From: Mycoplasma sp. CAG:877
GTDB taxonomy: Bacteria; Bacillota_I; Bacilli_A; RF39; UBA660
DNA length: 42,539 nucleotides
Direction: 5' to 3'
NCBI GenBank assembly: GCA_000433455.1
Contig: HF992493.1
Coordinates: 1 to 42,539, forward strand
This document shows positions 15,520 to 24,208 of the stretch, one piece after another (position 1 is the first letter of the stretch; the number at the start of each line of letters is the position of its first letter). The notes under the pieces were generated by a model, which had not been told where the DNA came from, made no database searches, and was given only the letters and a program-made list of their open reading frames with translations. A program made the translations under genes and the position numbers.

Positions 15520-16011
15520 GTGAAAGAGTTAGGCGATTACTTAAAGCGAACTCGTATTAGTAATGGAGTTAGCTTGGCCGAAGCAGCAGAGGATTTAGAT
15601 CTTTCGACAGTACAACTCGAAAATATAGAATCAGGAAATATTAAGGCTTTTAAAGATGTTTATGATTTGAAAGAGGATGTAAGACAATACGCTAAGTATT
15701 TAGGACTTAATCCAGAGAAAGTTATTGATGAATTCAATGGTTTTTTATTTGAACATACATCGAAGATTTCTCTAGATGATATTAAAATGGCTCAGAAGAA
15801 AATGGAGGAAGAGGAAAAGAAAGTTTCTTCGCCTTATACTAAGGAATATAAGAAAAAAATTGGTCCTTGGCCATTTGTATTTGCTATAATTTTTGTTTTA
15901 GTTCTTTTCGTTGTACTATATTTAATTATTAGTACAATAAATAAAGCACCTGAAAGAAGTTCTGAATTAATGTCATTTGAAAGAGAGGTATGTAGTTATG
16001 AATTTGCCTAA
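15520..16011 (+). CDS. rodZ: RodZ-like cytoskeletal HTH membrane protein
   Basis: RodZ links MreB filaments to the cell-wall elongation machinery. The 163-residue protein has an N-terminal helix-turn-helix of the RodZ type (residues 1-65, with LKRTRISNGVSLAEAAEDL and VYDLKEDVRQYAKYLGLN). A charged linker follows, then one membrane segment (about residues 117-140). The outer domain is almost absent (about 20 residues), so this is a short form. The start is GTG 15520 with GAGG upstream; the ATG two bases earlier is out of frame and stops at once. The end overlaps pgsA by 14 bases. The order rodZ-pgsA-recA matches ymfM-pgsA-recA of Bacillus. Confidence 0.85.
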   Translation: MKELGDYLKRTRISNGVSLAEAAEDLDLSTVQLENIESGNIKAFKDVYDLKEDVRQYAKYLGLNPEKVIDEFNGFLFEHTSKISLDDIKMAQKKMEEEEKKVSSPYTKEYKKKIGPWPFVFAIIFVLVLFVVLYLIISTINKAPERSSELMSFEREVCSYEFA

Positions 16012-16609
16012 TAAACTTACTGTTTTGAGGTTGATTTTATCTGTTGTTGTTATTATTTTACTAGTTTTTCCATTTTATGCTATAGGGATTCAATTTCCAC
16101 AATATAATATTTCTGGAATTTCTTCACCTGTAGAATTACAATATCTTATTGCTGGAGTTATATTTATAATTGCTAGTGTAACTGATTTTTTAGATGGTTA
16201 TATTGCTCGTAAATATGATTTAATTACTGATACTGGTAAGATGTTAGATGCTATTGCTGATAAAGTTTTAGTTAATTCAGTTTTAATTATTTTAGCAGCA
16301 CATGGTTTTATTAATGAAATTATTCCAGTTATTATTGTTTTAAGAGATATTGTTGTTAATGCTATAAAGATGGAAGCCGCTAGTAAGGGTAAAGTAGTAG
16401 CAGCAATTGGTTCTGGAAAAATAAAGACAGCATCTTTAATGGTTGGTACAGTTTTAACTTTCTTTTATAATATGCCATTTGAATTTATTGGTATTAGTGT
16501 AAATAAGTTTTTACTATACTTTGCATGTATCATGTCTATTATTTCAGCTTGTCAATATTTTGCTATGAATAAGAAATTAATTTTTCCCAAAAAAGAAATT
16601 GAAGACTAA
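15998..16609 (+). CDS. pgsA: CDP-diacylglycerol-glycerol-3-phosphate 3-phosphatidyltransferase
   Basis: PgsA makes phosphatidylglycerol phosphate, the committed step to anionic phospholipids. The protein (about 203 residues) starts MNLPNKLTVLRL as usual. It carries the CDP-alcohol motif DFLDGYIARKYDLITDTGKMLDAIADKVL, i.e. D-x2-D-G-x2-A-R-x8-G-x3-D-x3-D, around residues 66-94, and about five membrane segments. Start ATG 15998 has AGAGAGG upstream and lies within the end of the rodZ-like gene. A terminator follows it. Confidence 0.96.
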   Translation: MNLPNKLTVLRLILSVVVIILLVFPFYAIGIQFPQYNISGISSPVELQYLIAGVIFIIASVTDFLDGYIARKYDLITDTGKMLDAIADKVLVNSVLIILAAHGFINEIIPVIIVLRDIVVNAIKMEAASKGKVVAAIGSGKIKTASLMVGTVLTFFYNMPFEFIGISVNKFLLYFACIMSIISACQYFAMNKKLIFPKKEIED

Positions 16610-16618
16610 AATAAGTTA

Positions 16619-16647
16619 AAAAAATCCTTTTAGTATAAGGATTTTTT
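16619..16647 (+). terminator. Terminator after pgsA
   Basis: AAAAAATCCTT and AAGGATTTTTT form a perfect 11-bp stem with a 7-base loop, with a T run in the 3' arm. Confidence 0.88.
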
Positions 16648-16679
16648 CTTTTTGGTAGAATAATTCGGAAGAATTATAC

Positions 16680-16693
16680 AAAACATTTGTTCG
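16680..16693. promoter_or_regulatory. LexA/SOS box candidate upstream of recA
   Basis: AAAACATTTGTTCG matches the Bacillus SOS box CGAACNNNNGTTCG at eight of ten fixed positions; the two outermost left bases differ. It lies 8 bases upstream of the recA -35 element, a normal place for damage-regulated control of recA. No lexA gene lies in the window. Confidence 0.55.
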
Positions 16694-16701
16694 TAAAAGT
16701 G

Positions 16702-16730
16702 TTGCATTTTATTTTTAATTATTATACAAT
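16702..16730 (+). promoter_or_regulatory. Sigma-A promoter of recA
   Basis: TTGCAT (16702-16707), a 17-base spacer and TACAAT (16725-16730) lie 36 bases before the recA start, directly after the SOS box candidate. Confidence 0.75.
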
Positions 16731-16765
16731 AATGTTGTAAGTTATTTAACTAGGAGGCAAACTAT

Positions 16766-17800
16766 ATGAAAACGGTTAAAGAAGTTTCTAAAGATAAGGC
16801 TTTAGAACAAGTAATGAATGATATTGAAAAACAATTTGGTAAAGGGTCAATAATGAAATTGGGGGATAAGGAACATATGAAAGTTGATGTTTGTTCGTCT
16901 GGTTGCTTATCTTTAGATATTGCTCTTGGTGTTGGTGGTTATCCAAGAGGTAGAATTATTGAAATATATGGTCCGGAATCATCTGGTAAAACTACATTTG
17001 CTTTACAAGCTATCGCTGAACATCAAAAATTAGGTGGAAGAGCGGCTTTTATTGATGCTGAACATGCACTTGATCCGGTTTATGCTGAAAGACTTGGTGT
17101 AGATATTGATGAGTTATTATTATCACAACCTGATACTGGGGAACAAGCATTAGAGATTTGTGATGCTTTAGTAAGAAGTGAAGCAGTTAGTATTATTGTT
17201 ATAGATTCAGTTGCTGCTTTAGTTCCACAAGCAGAAATAGATGGTGAAATGGGAGATTCTCATGTTGGTTTACAGGCAAGACTTATGTCTCAAGCTTTAA
17301 GAAAATTATCTGGTACTATTAATAAAACTAATACAACATGTATTTTTATAAATCAGTTACGTGAAAAAGTAGGAGTTATGTTTGGTAATCCTGAGACTAC
17401 TCCAGGTGGAAGAGCTTTAAAATTCTATTCTTCTATTAGACTTGATATTCGCCGTAATGAACAATTGAAAATGGGTGATGGTATAGTAGGTAATAAGACT
17501 ACTATTAAAGTAGTTAAGAATAAAGTTGCCCCACCTTTTAAGACTGCTGTTGTTGATATTATGTATGGTGAAGGTGTTTCTCGCGAAGGAGAAATCATTG
17601 ATTTAGGAGTAGAAGCTGGTATTGTTGAAAAAACAGGAGCTTGGTATTCTTATAATGGTGAAAAATTAGGACAAGGTAAAGAAAACGTTAAATTATTGTT
17701 AAAAGAAAATATAGAACTTCGTGATGAGATAGAACAGAAGGTACGTGAGTATTATGATATTGTTTTACCTAAGAAGGAAGATACTTCATCTAAAAAATAA
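16766..17800 (+). CDS. recA: Recombinase RecA
   Basis: RecA forms filaments on single-stranded DNA, drives strand exchange and triggers LexA self-cleavage. The 344 residues include KQFGKGSIMKLG (about 23-34), the Walker A motif GPESSGKTT (about 69-77), IDAEHALDP, the loop QAEIDGEMGDSHVGLQARLMSQALRKL pattern and NQLREKVGVMFGNPETTPGGRALKFY. The C-terminal tail is short and charged, ending in lysines. Start ATG 16766 has AGGAGG upstream. The MurE-type gene begins 33 bases after the stop with no terminator between. Confidence 0.98.
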   Translation: MKTVKEVSKDKALEQVMNDIEKQFGKGSIMKLGDKEHMKVDVCSSGCLSLDIALGVGGYPRGRIIEIYGPESSGKTTFALQAIAEHQKLGGRAAFIDAEHALDPVYAERLGVDIDELLLSQPDTGEQALEICDALVRSEAVSIIVIDSVAALVPQAEIDGEMGDSHVGLQARLMSQALRKLSGTINKTNTTCIFINQLREKVGVMFGNPETTPGGRALKFYSSIRLDIRRNEQLKMGDGIVGNKTTIKVVKNKVAPPFKTAVVDIMYGEGVSREGEIIDLGVEAGIVEKTGAWYSYNGEKLGQGKENVKLLLKENIELRDEIEQKVREYYDIVLPKKEDTSSKK

Positions 17801-17833
17801 TTTATTTACATATACTATTATGGAGGTTACATT

Positions 17834-19240
17834 ATGAAAAAATTAAATGAAATTATTGATTGTGATTTAGATACTTTAATTTATGGTATTTCTGATGATT
17901 CTAGGGATATTAGTGAAGGGTATTTGTTTGTTGCTACCAGAGGGTTTAATGTTGATCATTTTGACTATATAGATAAAGCTATTGAAAATGGAGCTGCTGC
18001 TGTTATTTGTGATAGAGAAATAGATTTTGATATTCCACATGTAGTTGTGGAAAAAGATATTAATAAACTTTATCCAGAGTTATGTAGAAAATTTTATGGT
18101 GTAGATACAGATAATCTTTCATTAATTGGTATTACTGGTACTGATGGTAAAACTACATCAGCTACTATTGTTCAAAAAATATTAAATGATAGTATCAATT
18201 GTGCTTATATTGGAACTAATGGTCTTTTTGTAAATGGTGAAACACATCATATTAGTAATACAACTCCATGTATTTCGGAATTGTATAGTTGTTTGTCAAC
18301 TATACAAGATAATTCGTGTCAAAGTGTTGTAATGGAAGTGTCTAGTGAGGCTCTGCTTCATGAAAGAACTCAAGGACTTAAGTTTTCAATAGTTGCAATT
18401 ACAAATATTACAGAGGATCATTTAAACATTCATAAAACTATTGAAAATTATAGAAAATGTAAATTTAAAATAGTTGACTACTTGACAGATGACGGTGTCG
18501 CTATCATAAATGGTGATGATGAAAATTGTCAAATTTTACATGTAAATAATTTGATTAAATTCGGTTTTAATGATGACAATGATTATGTAATATCTGATTT
18601 TGTAGAAGATAAAGATGGTGTAAAGTTTAAGATTAGACATAATGATTCTATATATGATATTTCTAGCCAATTATTTGGAAGATATAATGCTTATAATATT
18701 ACTTTGGCATTTATTATTGGATTATTAAATAATATTGATGCTGAAACATTGATTTCTAGAATTAAAGATATTTCTTTTATAACTGGTCGTGGAGAAAGAC
18801 TTAATTTTGGTCAGAAATTTGAAATTATTTTGGATTATGCACATACTTACAATGCTATTTTGAATTTACTTAATTCAGTTAAGGGAAAATATAAACGAGT
18901 TATTACTGTTACTGGAGCTGCAGGTGGCAGAGAAAAGGAAAAACGTTCTAAGATAGGTAAAATGGTTTTAGAAAAGTCTGATTTAGTTATTTTTACAATG
19001 GATGATCCTAGATGGGAAAGTGTTGATGATATTATTGATGATATGATTGGAGAATGTAAGAATACTAATTATGAAAGAATTAATGATAGAGTTGAAGCAA
19101 TTTCTCATGCTTTTGATATTGCTAATGAAGGAGATGCCGTTTTAGTTATTGGTAAGGGACGAGATGACTATATGGCTCTTGGAACGGAAAAGATTCCTTA
19201 TTGTGATTATGATGTTATAAGAAATTATTTTGATAAGTAG
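17834..19240 (+). CDS. murE: MurE-type UDP-MurNAc-tripeptide ligase
   Basis: This Mur ligase adds the third amino acid of the peptidoglycan stem peptide. The 468 residues show the three domains: N-terminal UDP-binding (GISDDSRDISEGYLFVATRG), ATP-binding GITGTDGKTTSA (about residues 99-110) with TNITEDHLNIHKT, and the C-terminal ligase domain with ILDYAHT and GAAGGREKEKRSKIG. The specificity motif reads DDPRWES where diaminopimelate enzymes have DNPR and lysine enzymes usually DNPA. The Arg favours diaminopimelate, but the Asn to Asp change leaves this open. It sits between recA and rny, away from the usual mur cluster, and shares the recA transcript. Confidence 0.9.
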   Translation: MKKLNEIIDCDLDTLIYGISDDSRDISEGYLFVATRGFNVDHFDYIDKAIENGAAAVICDREIDFDIPHVVVEKDINKLYPELCRKFYGVDTDNLSLIGITGTDGKTTSATIVQKILNDSINCAYIGTNGLFVNGETHHISNTTPCISELYSCLSTIQDNSCQSVVMEVSSEALLHERTQGLKFSIVAITNITEDHLNIHKTIENYRKCKFKIVDYLTDDGVAIINGDDENCQILHVNNLIKFGFNDDNDYVISDFVEDKDGVKFKIRHNDSIYDISSQLFGRYNAYNITLAFIIGLLNNIDAETLISRIKDISFITGRGERLNFGQKFEIILDYAHTYNAILNLLNSVKGKYKRVITVTGAAGGREKEKRSKIGKMVLEKSDLVIFTMDDPRWESVDDIIDDMIGECKNTNYERINDRVEAISHAFDIANEGDAVLVIGKGRDDYMALGTEKIPYCDYDVIRNYFDK

Positions 19241-19243
19241 TAT

Positions 19244-19265
19244 AAGGCACGCTTTGGTGTGTCTT
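19244..19265 (+). terminator. Terminator after murE
   Basis: AAGGCACGC and GTGTGTCTT form a 9-bp stem with two G-T pairs and a TTTG loop, followed by TTTCTTTT. Confidence 0.75.
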
Positions 19266-19275
19266 TTTCTTTTCC

Positions 19276-19304
19276 TTGACAAGACTTTAAAATAAAATTA
19301 CAAT
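19276..19304 (+). promoter_or_regulatory. Sigma-A promoter of rny
   Basis: Perfect -35 TTGACA (19276-19281), 17-base spacer and TACAAT (19299-19304), 41 bases before the rny start codon. Confidence 0.85.
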
Positions 19305-19345
19305 ATAATTAGATTATGATTTTATGGTCTAGATGGAGGAATGTT

Positions 19346-20902
19346 ATGAATGATAATACATTATTCTCCATTTTACTTGTGGCACTTGGATTGCTAGTTG
19401 GATTTATTATAGCGTTTGTTATAAATAGTTTAAAAGTTAATAAAGCCACTAAAAAGGCAGAAGCTTTGATTAATCAAGCTAGAAAAGATGTTGAAAAAAT
19501 TAAGAGAGATGCAGCTATTGAACAAAAAGAAGAAGCTCATAAATTAAAAATGGATTTGGATAAAGAAATTCGTGAGAAGAAAGAGGAGTTAAAATCGTCT
19601 GAGTCACGTTTGCTTCAACGTGAGGCAAATTTAGATAAACGTGATGAAATGTTTCAAAAACGTGAAGCAGCTTTAGATGAGAGAGATGATAAACTTTCTG
19701 AAAAACAAGTTGAAATCCAAAATGAGAAGAGTAAAGTGGAGGAAATTAAGAGAGAACAATTAGAATTGTTAGAAAAAATTTCCGGTTTTAGTAAGGAAAA
19801 AGCTCGTGACTTAGTTATGAGTCAAGTAAAAGAAAATATGAGTAAGGAAATTGCTGAGTATATAAAAGAAGCAGAAGATGAAGCTAAACTTACTGCTGAT
19901 AAGACAGCAAGAGAACTTATTGTTACTTCAATGCAAAAGTATGCAGCTGATATTGCTAACGATCAGACTGTTACAGTTGTAGATTTACCTAGTGATGAAA
20001 TGAAAGGTAGAATTATTGGCCGTGAAGGTCGTAATATTAGAACGATAGAGGCTATTACAGGTGTTGATTTGATTATTGATGATACACCAGAAGCTGTAGT
20101 TATTTCTAGTTTTGATCCTTTACGTAGAGAGATTGCTAGAGTTACATTAGAAAACTTAATAAAAGATGGTCGTATTCATCCTACAAGAATCGAAGAGTTA
20201 TATGATAAAGTTTGTAAGGATATGAAACAAAAGATTATTGAGTATGGTCAAGAAGCAACATTTGAACTTGGACTTACTAAGTTTAATCCAACTTTAATTG
20301 AAATAATTGGTAAATTACATTTTAGAACTAGTTATGGTCAAAATGCTTTACAACATTCTATTGAAGTTGCTCATTTGTCAGGTCTTTTAGCAGCTGAACT
20401 TGGGGAAAATGTTACTTTGGCTAAAAGAGCAGGATTATTACATGATATTGGTAAAGCAATTGATCATGAAATTGAAGGTAGTCATGTTGAGATTGGTGTT
20501 GATTTAGCAAAAAAATATAACGAAGATGAAGTTGTTATTAATGCTATTGCTTCACATCATGGAGACACTCAAGCTACTAGTGTAATTGCTATTATAGTTG
20601 CTATTGCTGATGCTTTATCTGCATCACGTCCTGGAGCACGTAATGATTCATTAGAAAATTATATTAAAAGATTATCACAACTTGAAGAAGTTGGTAATAA
20701 TATACCTGGTGTTGAAAAGACATTTGCTGTACAGGCAGGTAGAGAATTACGTGTTGTTGTTAAACCAGAAGAGGTTGATGATTTAGGAGCTCATAAGATA
20801 GCAAGAGAAGTAAAAGAACAAATTGAAGCTAATATGAAGTATCCTGGAACAATTAAAATTACTGTAGTTCGTGAAACTAGAGCACAAGAAGAGGCTAAAT
20901 AA
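19346..20902 (+). CDS. rny: Ribonuclease Y
   Basis: RNase Y is the membrane-bound endonuclease that starts mRNA decay in many Bacillota. The protein (about 518 residues) has one N-terminal membrane segment (about 5-27) and a long charged coiled coil (about 30-195). The KH domain has GRIIGREGRNIRTIEAITGVDLI (core GREGRNIRTIE). The HD domain has LQHSIEVAHL and the metal-binding HDIGKAIDHE, then SRPGARNDSLENYIKRL. Start ATG 19346 has GGAGGA six bases upstream. It has its own promoter. The position after recA matches Bacillus. Confidence 0.97.
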   Translation: MNDNTLFSILLVALGLLVGFIIAFVINSLKVNKATKKAEALINQARKDVEKIKRDAAIEQKEEAHKLKMDLDKEIREKKEELKSSESRLLQREANLDKRDEMFQKREAALDERDDKLSEKQVEIQNEKSKVEEIKREQLELLEKISGFSKEKARDLVMSQVKENMSKEIAEYIKEAEDEAKLTADKTARELIVTSMQKYAADIANDQTVTVVDLPSDEMKGRIIGREGRNIRTIEAITGVDLIIDDTPEAVVISSFDPLRREIARVTLENLIKDGRIHPTRIEELYDKVCKDMKQKIIEYGQEATFELGLTKFNPTLIEIIGKLHFRTSYGQNALQHSIEVAHLSGLLAAELGENVTLAKRAGLLHDIGKAIDHEIEGSHVEIGVDLAKKYNEDEVVINAIASHHGDTQATSVIAIIVAIADALSASRPGARNDSLENYIKRLSQLEEVGNNIPGVEKTFAVQAGRELRVVVKPEEVDDLGAHKIAREVKEQIEANMKYPGTIKITVVRETRAQEEAK

Positions 20903-20964
20903 GTCTCTTTTTTTGTGGGAAAGTTTAATTTTTTTATAATAATATAAGTAGGAGATGATTTAAT

Positions 20965-21312
20965 TTGAAAGATTACTTAAACAAGAATCGACTTTTTCTT
21001 TTCTGGAATGTAGGAAAATTTGCTTTTGAAATGCAGAAAAAAAGAGATGTTGAAGATAAAAAATTAGCAAACTACTTACAATATTATTTTGGAATGACTG
21101 AAACTTTTTCAAGTTCTAATATTAGAAATATGAAAGCTTTTTATTTGTCCTTTCCTATTTATACTAAGTATATTGATTATTTAGATTGGAATTACTATTT
21201 AAAACTTATTTCAATTAAGGATAAGAGTTTACGAATGTTTTATTATCAAGTAGCAATATTTAGTAGGTGTGATTATGATACTTTTCTTAGTTTAATACAA
21301 GAAAAAAGATAA
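20965..21312 (+). CDS. Standalone DUF1016_N-like (YhcG N-terminal) protein
   Basis: A 115-residue protein resembling the N-terminal domain of YhcG/DUF1016 proteins: NVGKFAFEMQ, a helical stretch ending LQYYFGMTETFSSSNIRNMKAFYLSFP (core FG...FS..N.RNM..FY), then LDWNYYLKLISIKDKSLRMFYYQVA, which follows the family pattern LSWSHY..LL.I.D...R.FY. The PD-(D/E)XK nuclease domain that normally follows in YhcG is absent and the gene ends at a clean stop. The start is TTG 20965 with AGGAGATGA about 8 bases ahead. TATAAT at 20935-20940 is a likely -10. The gene converges on the RNase J gene. The function of the domain alone is unknown. Confidence 0.7.
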   Translation: MKDYLNKNRLFLFWNVGKFAFEMQKKRDVEDKKLANYLQYYFGMTETFSSSNIRNMKAFYLSFPIYTKYIDYLDWNYYLKLISIKDKSLRMFYYQVAIFSRCDYDTFLSLIQEKR

Positions 21313-21327
21313 CTTTCGTTACCTTTT
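21304..21327. terminator. Bidirectional terminator between the DUF1016_N-like gene and rnj
   Basis: AAAAGATAAC and GTTACCTTTT form a 10-bp stem with one mismatch and a TTTC loop, overlapping the stop codon at 21310-21312 between convergent genes. Confidence 0.55.
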
Positions 21328-22995
21328 AATATCTAGTATAATTGGTAGGATTATTGGTTTTCTACCAGTTAATTCATTGATGAATGGATATAGTTGTTCT
21401 GAAATACTTGATTTTAAATTATTATAATTTACTTTTGGTTCTTGTAAATCGGCTTTTATGATTTGTTCGGCTTTATTTTCTATTTTCTTTATTAGTTCTT
21501 CATTTTCATTTACTAGTATAAAGCCCCTTGTTGTTATGTTTGGTTTTATTAATAATTCTTTTTTATGCATATCAATATTAGCAATAACAACTAAGATACC
21601 ATCATTTGCCATGATTTTTCTATCTTTTAGAACAGCACTACCAACTTCACCAATTCTATTTCCATCTACGTATACATCGGCTCCAGGCATACTTTCGCCT
21701 TTTGTGATGACATGGTTCTTTAAAACTAGAGAGTCACCGTTTTTTAGAATGAAAGTATTTTCTTTAGGAATACCACAGTTTATACCGATATCTGCTTGTC
21801 TTTTTAACATTCTGTAATCACCATGGAATGGCATTAAGTATTTTGGTTTGATTAATCTTATCATTAACTTAATTTCTTCTTCATTGGCGTGACCTGAAGT
21901 ATGTAAGTCTGTTAAAGTGTTATTAGTATAGACTTTAACTCCTTGTAAGTATAATTTATTTATTGTTTTAGAAATACTTAGAGCATTTCCTGGAATAGCA
22001 GAAGATGAGAATATTACAATATCGTCTGGTCTTAATTTTATTTGTTTATGAGTACCATTTGATATTCTAGATAGAGCTGCTAGTGGTTCACCTTGACTAC
22101 CAGTACATAGAATTGTTACTTCACCAGGTTTTAAATTGTTAGCCTCTTCTGGTGATACTAATAATTCTTTATGATCAATATATCCGGCATTTAGGGATAT
22201 GTTGATGTTATTTTCCATACTTCTACCAAATATACATATTTTTCTGTTGTGTTTATAACATGTTTCAAAGATGTGTTTTACACGATAAATGTTTGAAGCA
22301 AATGTTGCGATTATAATACGATTAGTTTTATATTTTTCAAACATTTCTCCTAAAGTTTCATCTACAACTGATTCACTATTTGAAAAACCCTCATTTAGAG
22401 CATTTGTAGAGTCACTTATTAATAAATCTACACCTTCATGACCAAGACACGCCATTTTGTATAAGTTTGCCATTGGACCAATTGGAGTAAGATCAAACTT
22501 GTAGTCTCCTGTTGTTACAATACGTCCATCTGGAGTTTTAATACTTATACCATGTGAGTCTGGAATAGAGTGTGTAATTCTGAAAAATTCAATTTCAATA
22601 TCTTTAAATTTTAATCTTGTATCCTCTGTGTAAACAAATAGATTGTCGTAACGGATGTTTTTATCTTGTAGTTTAACCGCAATTAATTCCTTGGCATGAT
22701 TTGGAGCATAGATTGCTGGTATTTTGATACTTTGTAGTAAAAATGGAATACCACCAATATGATCTTCATGACCATGAGTAATTAATAACGCTTTAATTTT
22801 ATCTTCGTTTTCTTTTAGAAAAGTAAAATCAGGTAAAACATAGTCAATTCCCATAAGTTCGCTTTCAGGGAAACTAACTCCGGCATCAATAATAACAATT
22901 GCGTCTTTATGCATCACACAATACATATTTTTTCCGACTTCTCCTAAACCGCCTAAAACAACAATCTTTGTTTCGTTAGGTTGTTTTTTAATCAT
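21319..22995 (-). CDS. rnj: Ribonuclease J
   Basis: RNase J is a metallo-beta-lactamase/beta-CASP nuclease with 5'-3' exonuclease and endonuclease activity in mRNA decay and rRNA maturation. The 558 residues carry the metal-binding THGHEDHIGGIPF (about 73-85), TGDYKFD, SDSTNA, the beta-CASP segment FGRSMENNI, and the closing GHANEEEIKLM and PFHGDYRMLK, as expected. Start ATG 22995 follows AAGGAG. It has its own promoter at 23035-23063 and is divergent from ftsY. Only one RNase J paralog is seen in the window. Confidence 0.96.
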   Translation of the reverse strand: MIKKQPNETKIVVLGGLGEVGKNMYCVMHKDAIVIIDAGVSFPESELMGIDYVLPDFTFLKENEDKIKALLITHGHEDHIGGIPFLLQSIKIPAIYAPNHAKELIAVKLQDKNIRYDNLFVYTEDTRLKFKDIEIEFFRITHSIPDSHGISIKTPDGRIVTTGDYKFDLTPIGPMANLYKMACLGHEGVDLLISDSTNALNEGFSNSESVVDETLGEMFEKYKTNRIIIATFASNIYRVKHIFETCYKHNRKICIFGRSMENNINISLNAGYIDHKELLVSPEEANNLKPGEVTILCTGSQGEPLAALSRISNGTHKQIKLRPDDIVIFSSSAIPGNALSISKTINKLYLQGVKVYTNNTLTDLHTSGHANEEEIKLMIRLIKPKYLMPFHGDYRMLKRQADIGINCGIPKENTFILKNGDSLVLKNHVITKGESMPGADVYVDGNRIGEVGSAVLKDRKIMANDGILVVIANIDMHKKELLIKPNITTRGFILVNENEELIKKIENKAEQIIKADLQEPKVNYNNLKSSISEQLYPFINELTGRKPIILPIILDIKR

Positions 22996-23034
22996 ATAAT
23001 CTCCTTTCTTTTTTTGTAAAGAACTAACTATGAA

Positions 23035-23063
23035 ATTATACTATAACTTTTCGTTTTTGTCTA
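23035..23063 (-). promoter_or_regulatory. Sigma-A promoter of rnj
   Basis: On the minus strand TAGACA (23063-23058), a 17-base spacer and a perfect TATAAT (23040-23035) lie about 40 bases before the RNase J start. Confidence 0.8.
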
Positions 23064-23125
23064 TATTTCAGGGTTAATTGTTTCTTTTTTACAGTTTGTT
23101 TGATATAATTTTATTGGGTGATATA

Positions 23126-24199
23126 ATGGGATTTTTTAGTAAAATAAAGAATATGTTTAAAGGTAATGAGACTACAGTAGATACTAATACTGAGGAGGTT
23201 TTAGATACTGATTTAGAAAAGAATAATCAAGAAGAAGTTGAAGAAAAACGTATTTTAACTGAAGAAGAGAAAAAAGAAGTAAAGGTTTATGAAAAAGGAT
23301 TGACTAAGTCTCGTGAAGGATTTGTATCAAGACTTGCGGAACTTACTGGTAGATATAAAAATGTAAATGATGAGTATTTTGATGAGTTAGAAGAAATACT
23401 TATTATGGCTGATATTGGTGTAAATACAGTAATGGACTTTGTTGATAGACTTAAAAAAAGAGTTGCGAGTGAGAAGATTAGTGATCCAGAAGTTTTAAAA
23501 GAAATTATAGTTGATGAGTTATTTATTATTTACGTTAATGATAGTGTTTTAGTAAATAAAATCAATTATAATGAAGATGGACCGACAGTTGTATTATTTG
23601 TTGGAGTTAATGGAGTAGGAAAGACTACTACTATTGCGAAGATTGCTTGGAAATTAAAAAACGAAGGTAAAAAAGTTTTATTAGTTGGTGCTGATACTTT
23701 TAGAGCAGGAGCAGTTGCTCAATTAAAAGAGTGGAGTGAAAAAGTAGGTGTTTCATTCTATGGTAAAGAAGAAGGTAGTGATCCAGCTAGTGTAGTTTAT
23801 GATGGAGTAGTTAAGGCAAAAGATGAAGATTATGATGTTGTATTAGTTGATACTGCTGGTAGATTACAGAATAAAGTTAATTTAATGAGGGAATTAGAAA
23901 AGATGAATAAAGTTATTTCTAGTTTAATACCTAATGGTCCACATGAAACATTATTAGTAATTGATGCTACTACGGGGCAAAATGGTATTAGTCAGGCTAA
24001 TGCATTTAAAGAGATTACTAATATTACTGGTATAGTTTTAACAAAGTTAGATGGTACCGCAAAAGGTGGTATTGTACTTGCTATAAAAGAGTCTGTTGGT
24101 ATTCCAGTTAAATTTATTGGACTTGGAGAGGCTAAAGAAGATTTACAAGTATTTGATATTGAAAAATATATATATGGTTTATTTAAGGACTTAGTATAG
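23126..24199 (+). CDS. ftsY: Signal recognition particle receptor FtsY
   Basis: FtsY is the membrane receptor GTPase that receives ribosome-nascent chain complexes from Ffh. The protein (about 357 residues) has a short acidic A region after a basic start MGFFSKIKNMFKG (possible membrane-binding helix). The N domain lies around 60-150. The G domain has GVNGVGKTTTIAK, DTFRAGAVAQL, VLVDTAGRLQN and TKLDGTAKGG, ending with LGEAKEDLQVFD. Start ATG 23126 follows GGGTGAT; TATAAT (23104-23109) lies just upstream. YlxM follows 9 bases after the stop. Confidence 0.97.
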   Translation: MGFFSKIKNMFKGNETTVDTNTEEVLDTDLEKNNQEEVEEKRILTEEEKKEVKVYEKGLTKSREGFVSRLAELTGRYKNVNDEYFDELEEILIMADIGVNTVMDFVDRLKKRVASEKISDPEVLKEIIVDELFIIYVNDSVLVNKINYNEDGPTVVLFVGVNGVGKTTTIAKIAWKLKNEGKKVLLVGADTFRAGAVAQLKEWSEKVGVSFYGKEEGSDPASVVYDGVVKAKDEDYDVVLVDTAGRLQNKVNLMRELEKMNKVISSLIPNGPHETLLVIDATTGQNGISQANAFKEITNITGIVLTKLDGTAKGGIVLAIKESVGIPVKFIGLGEAKEDLQVFDIEKYIYGLFKDLV

Positions 24200-24208
24200 A
24201 GGTATATT

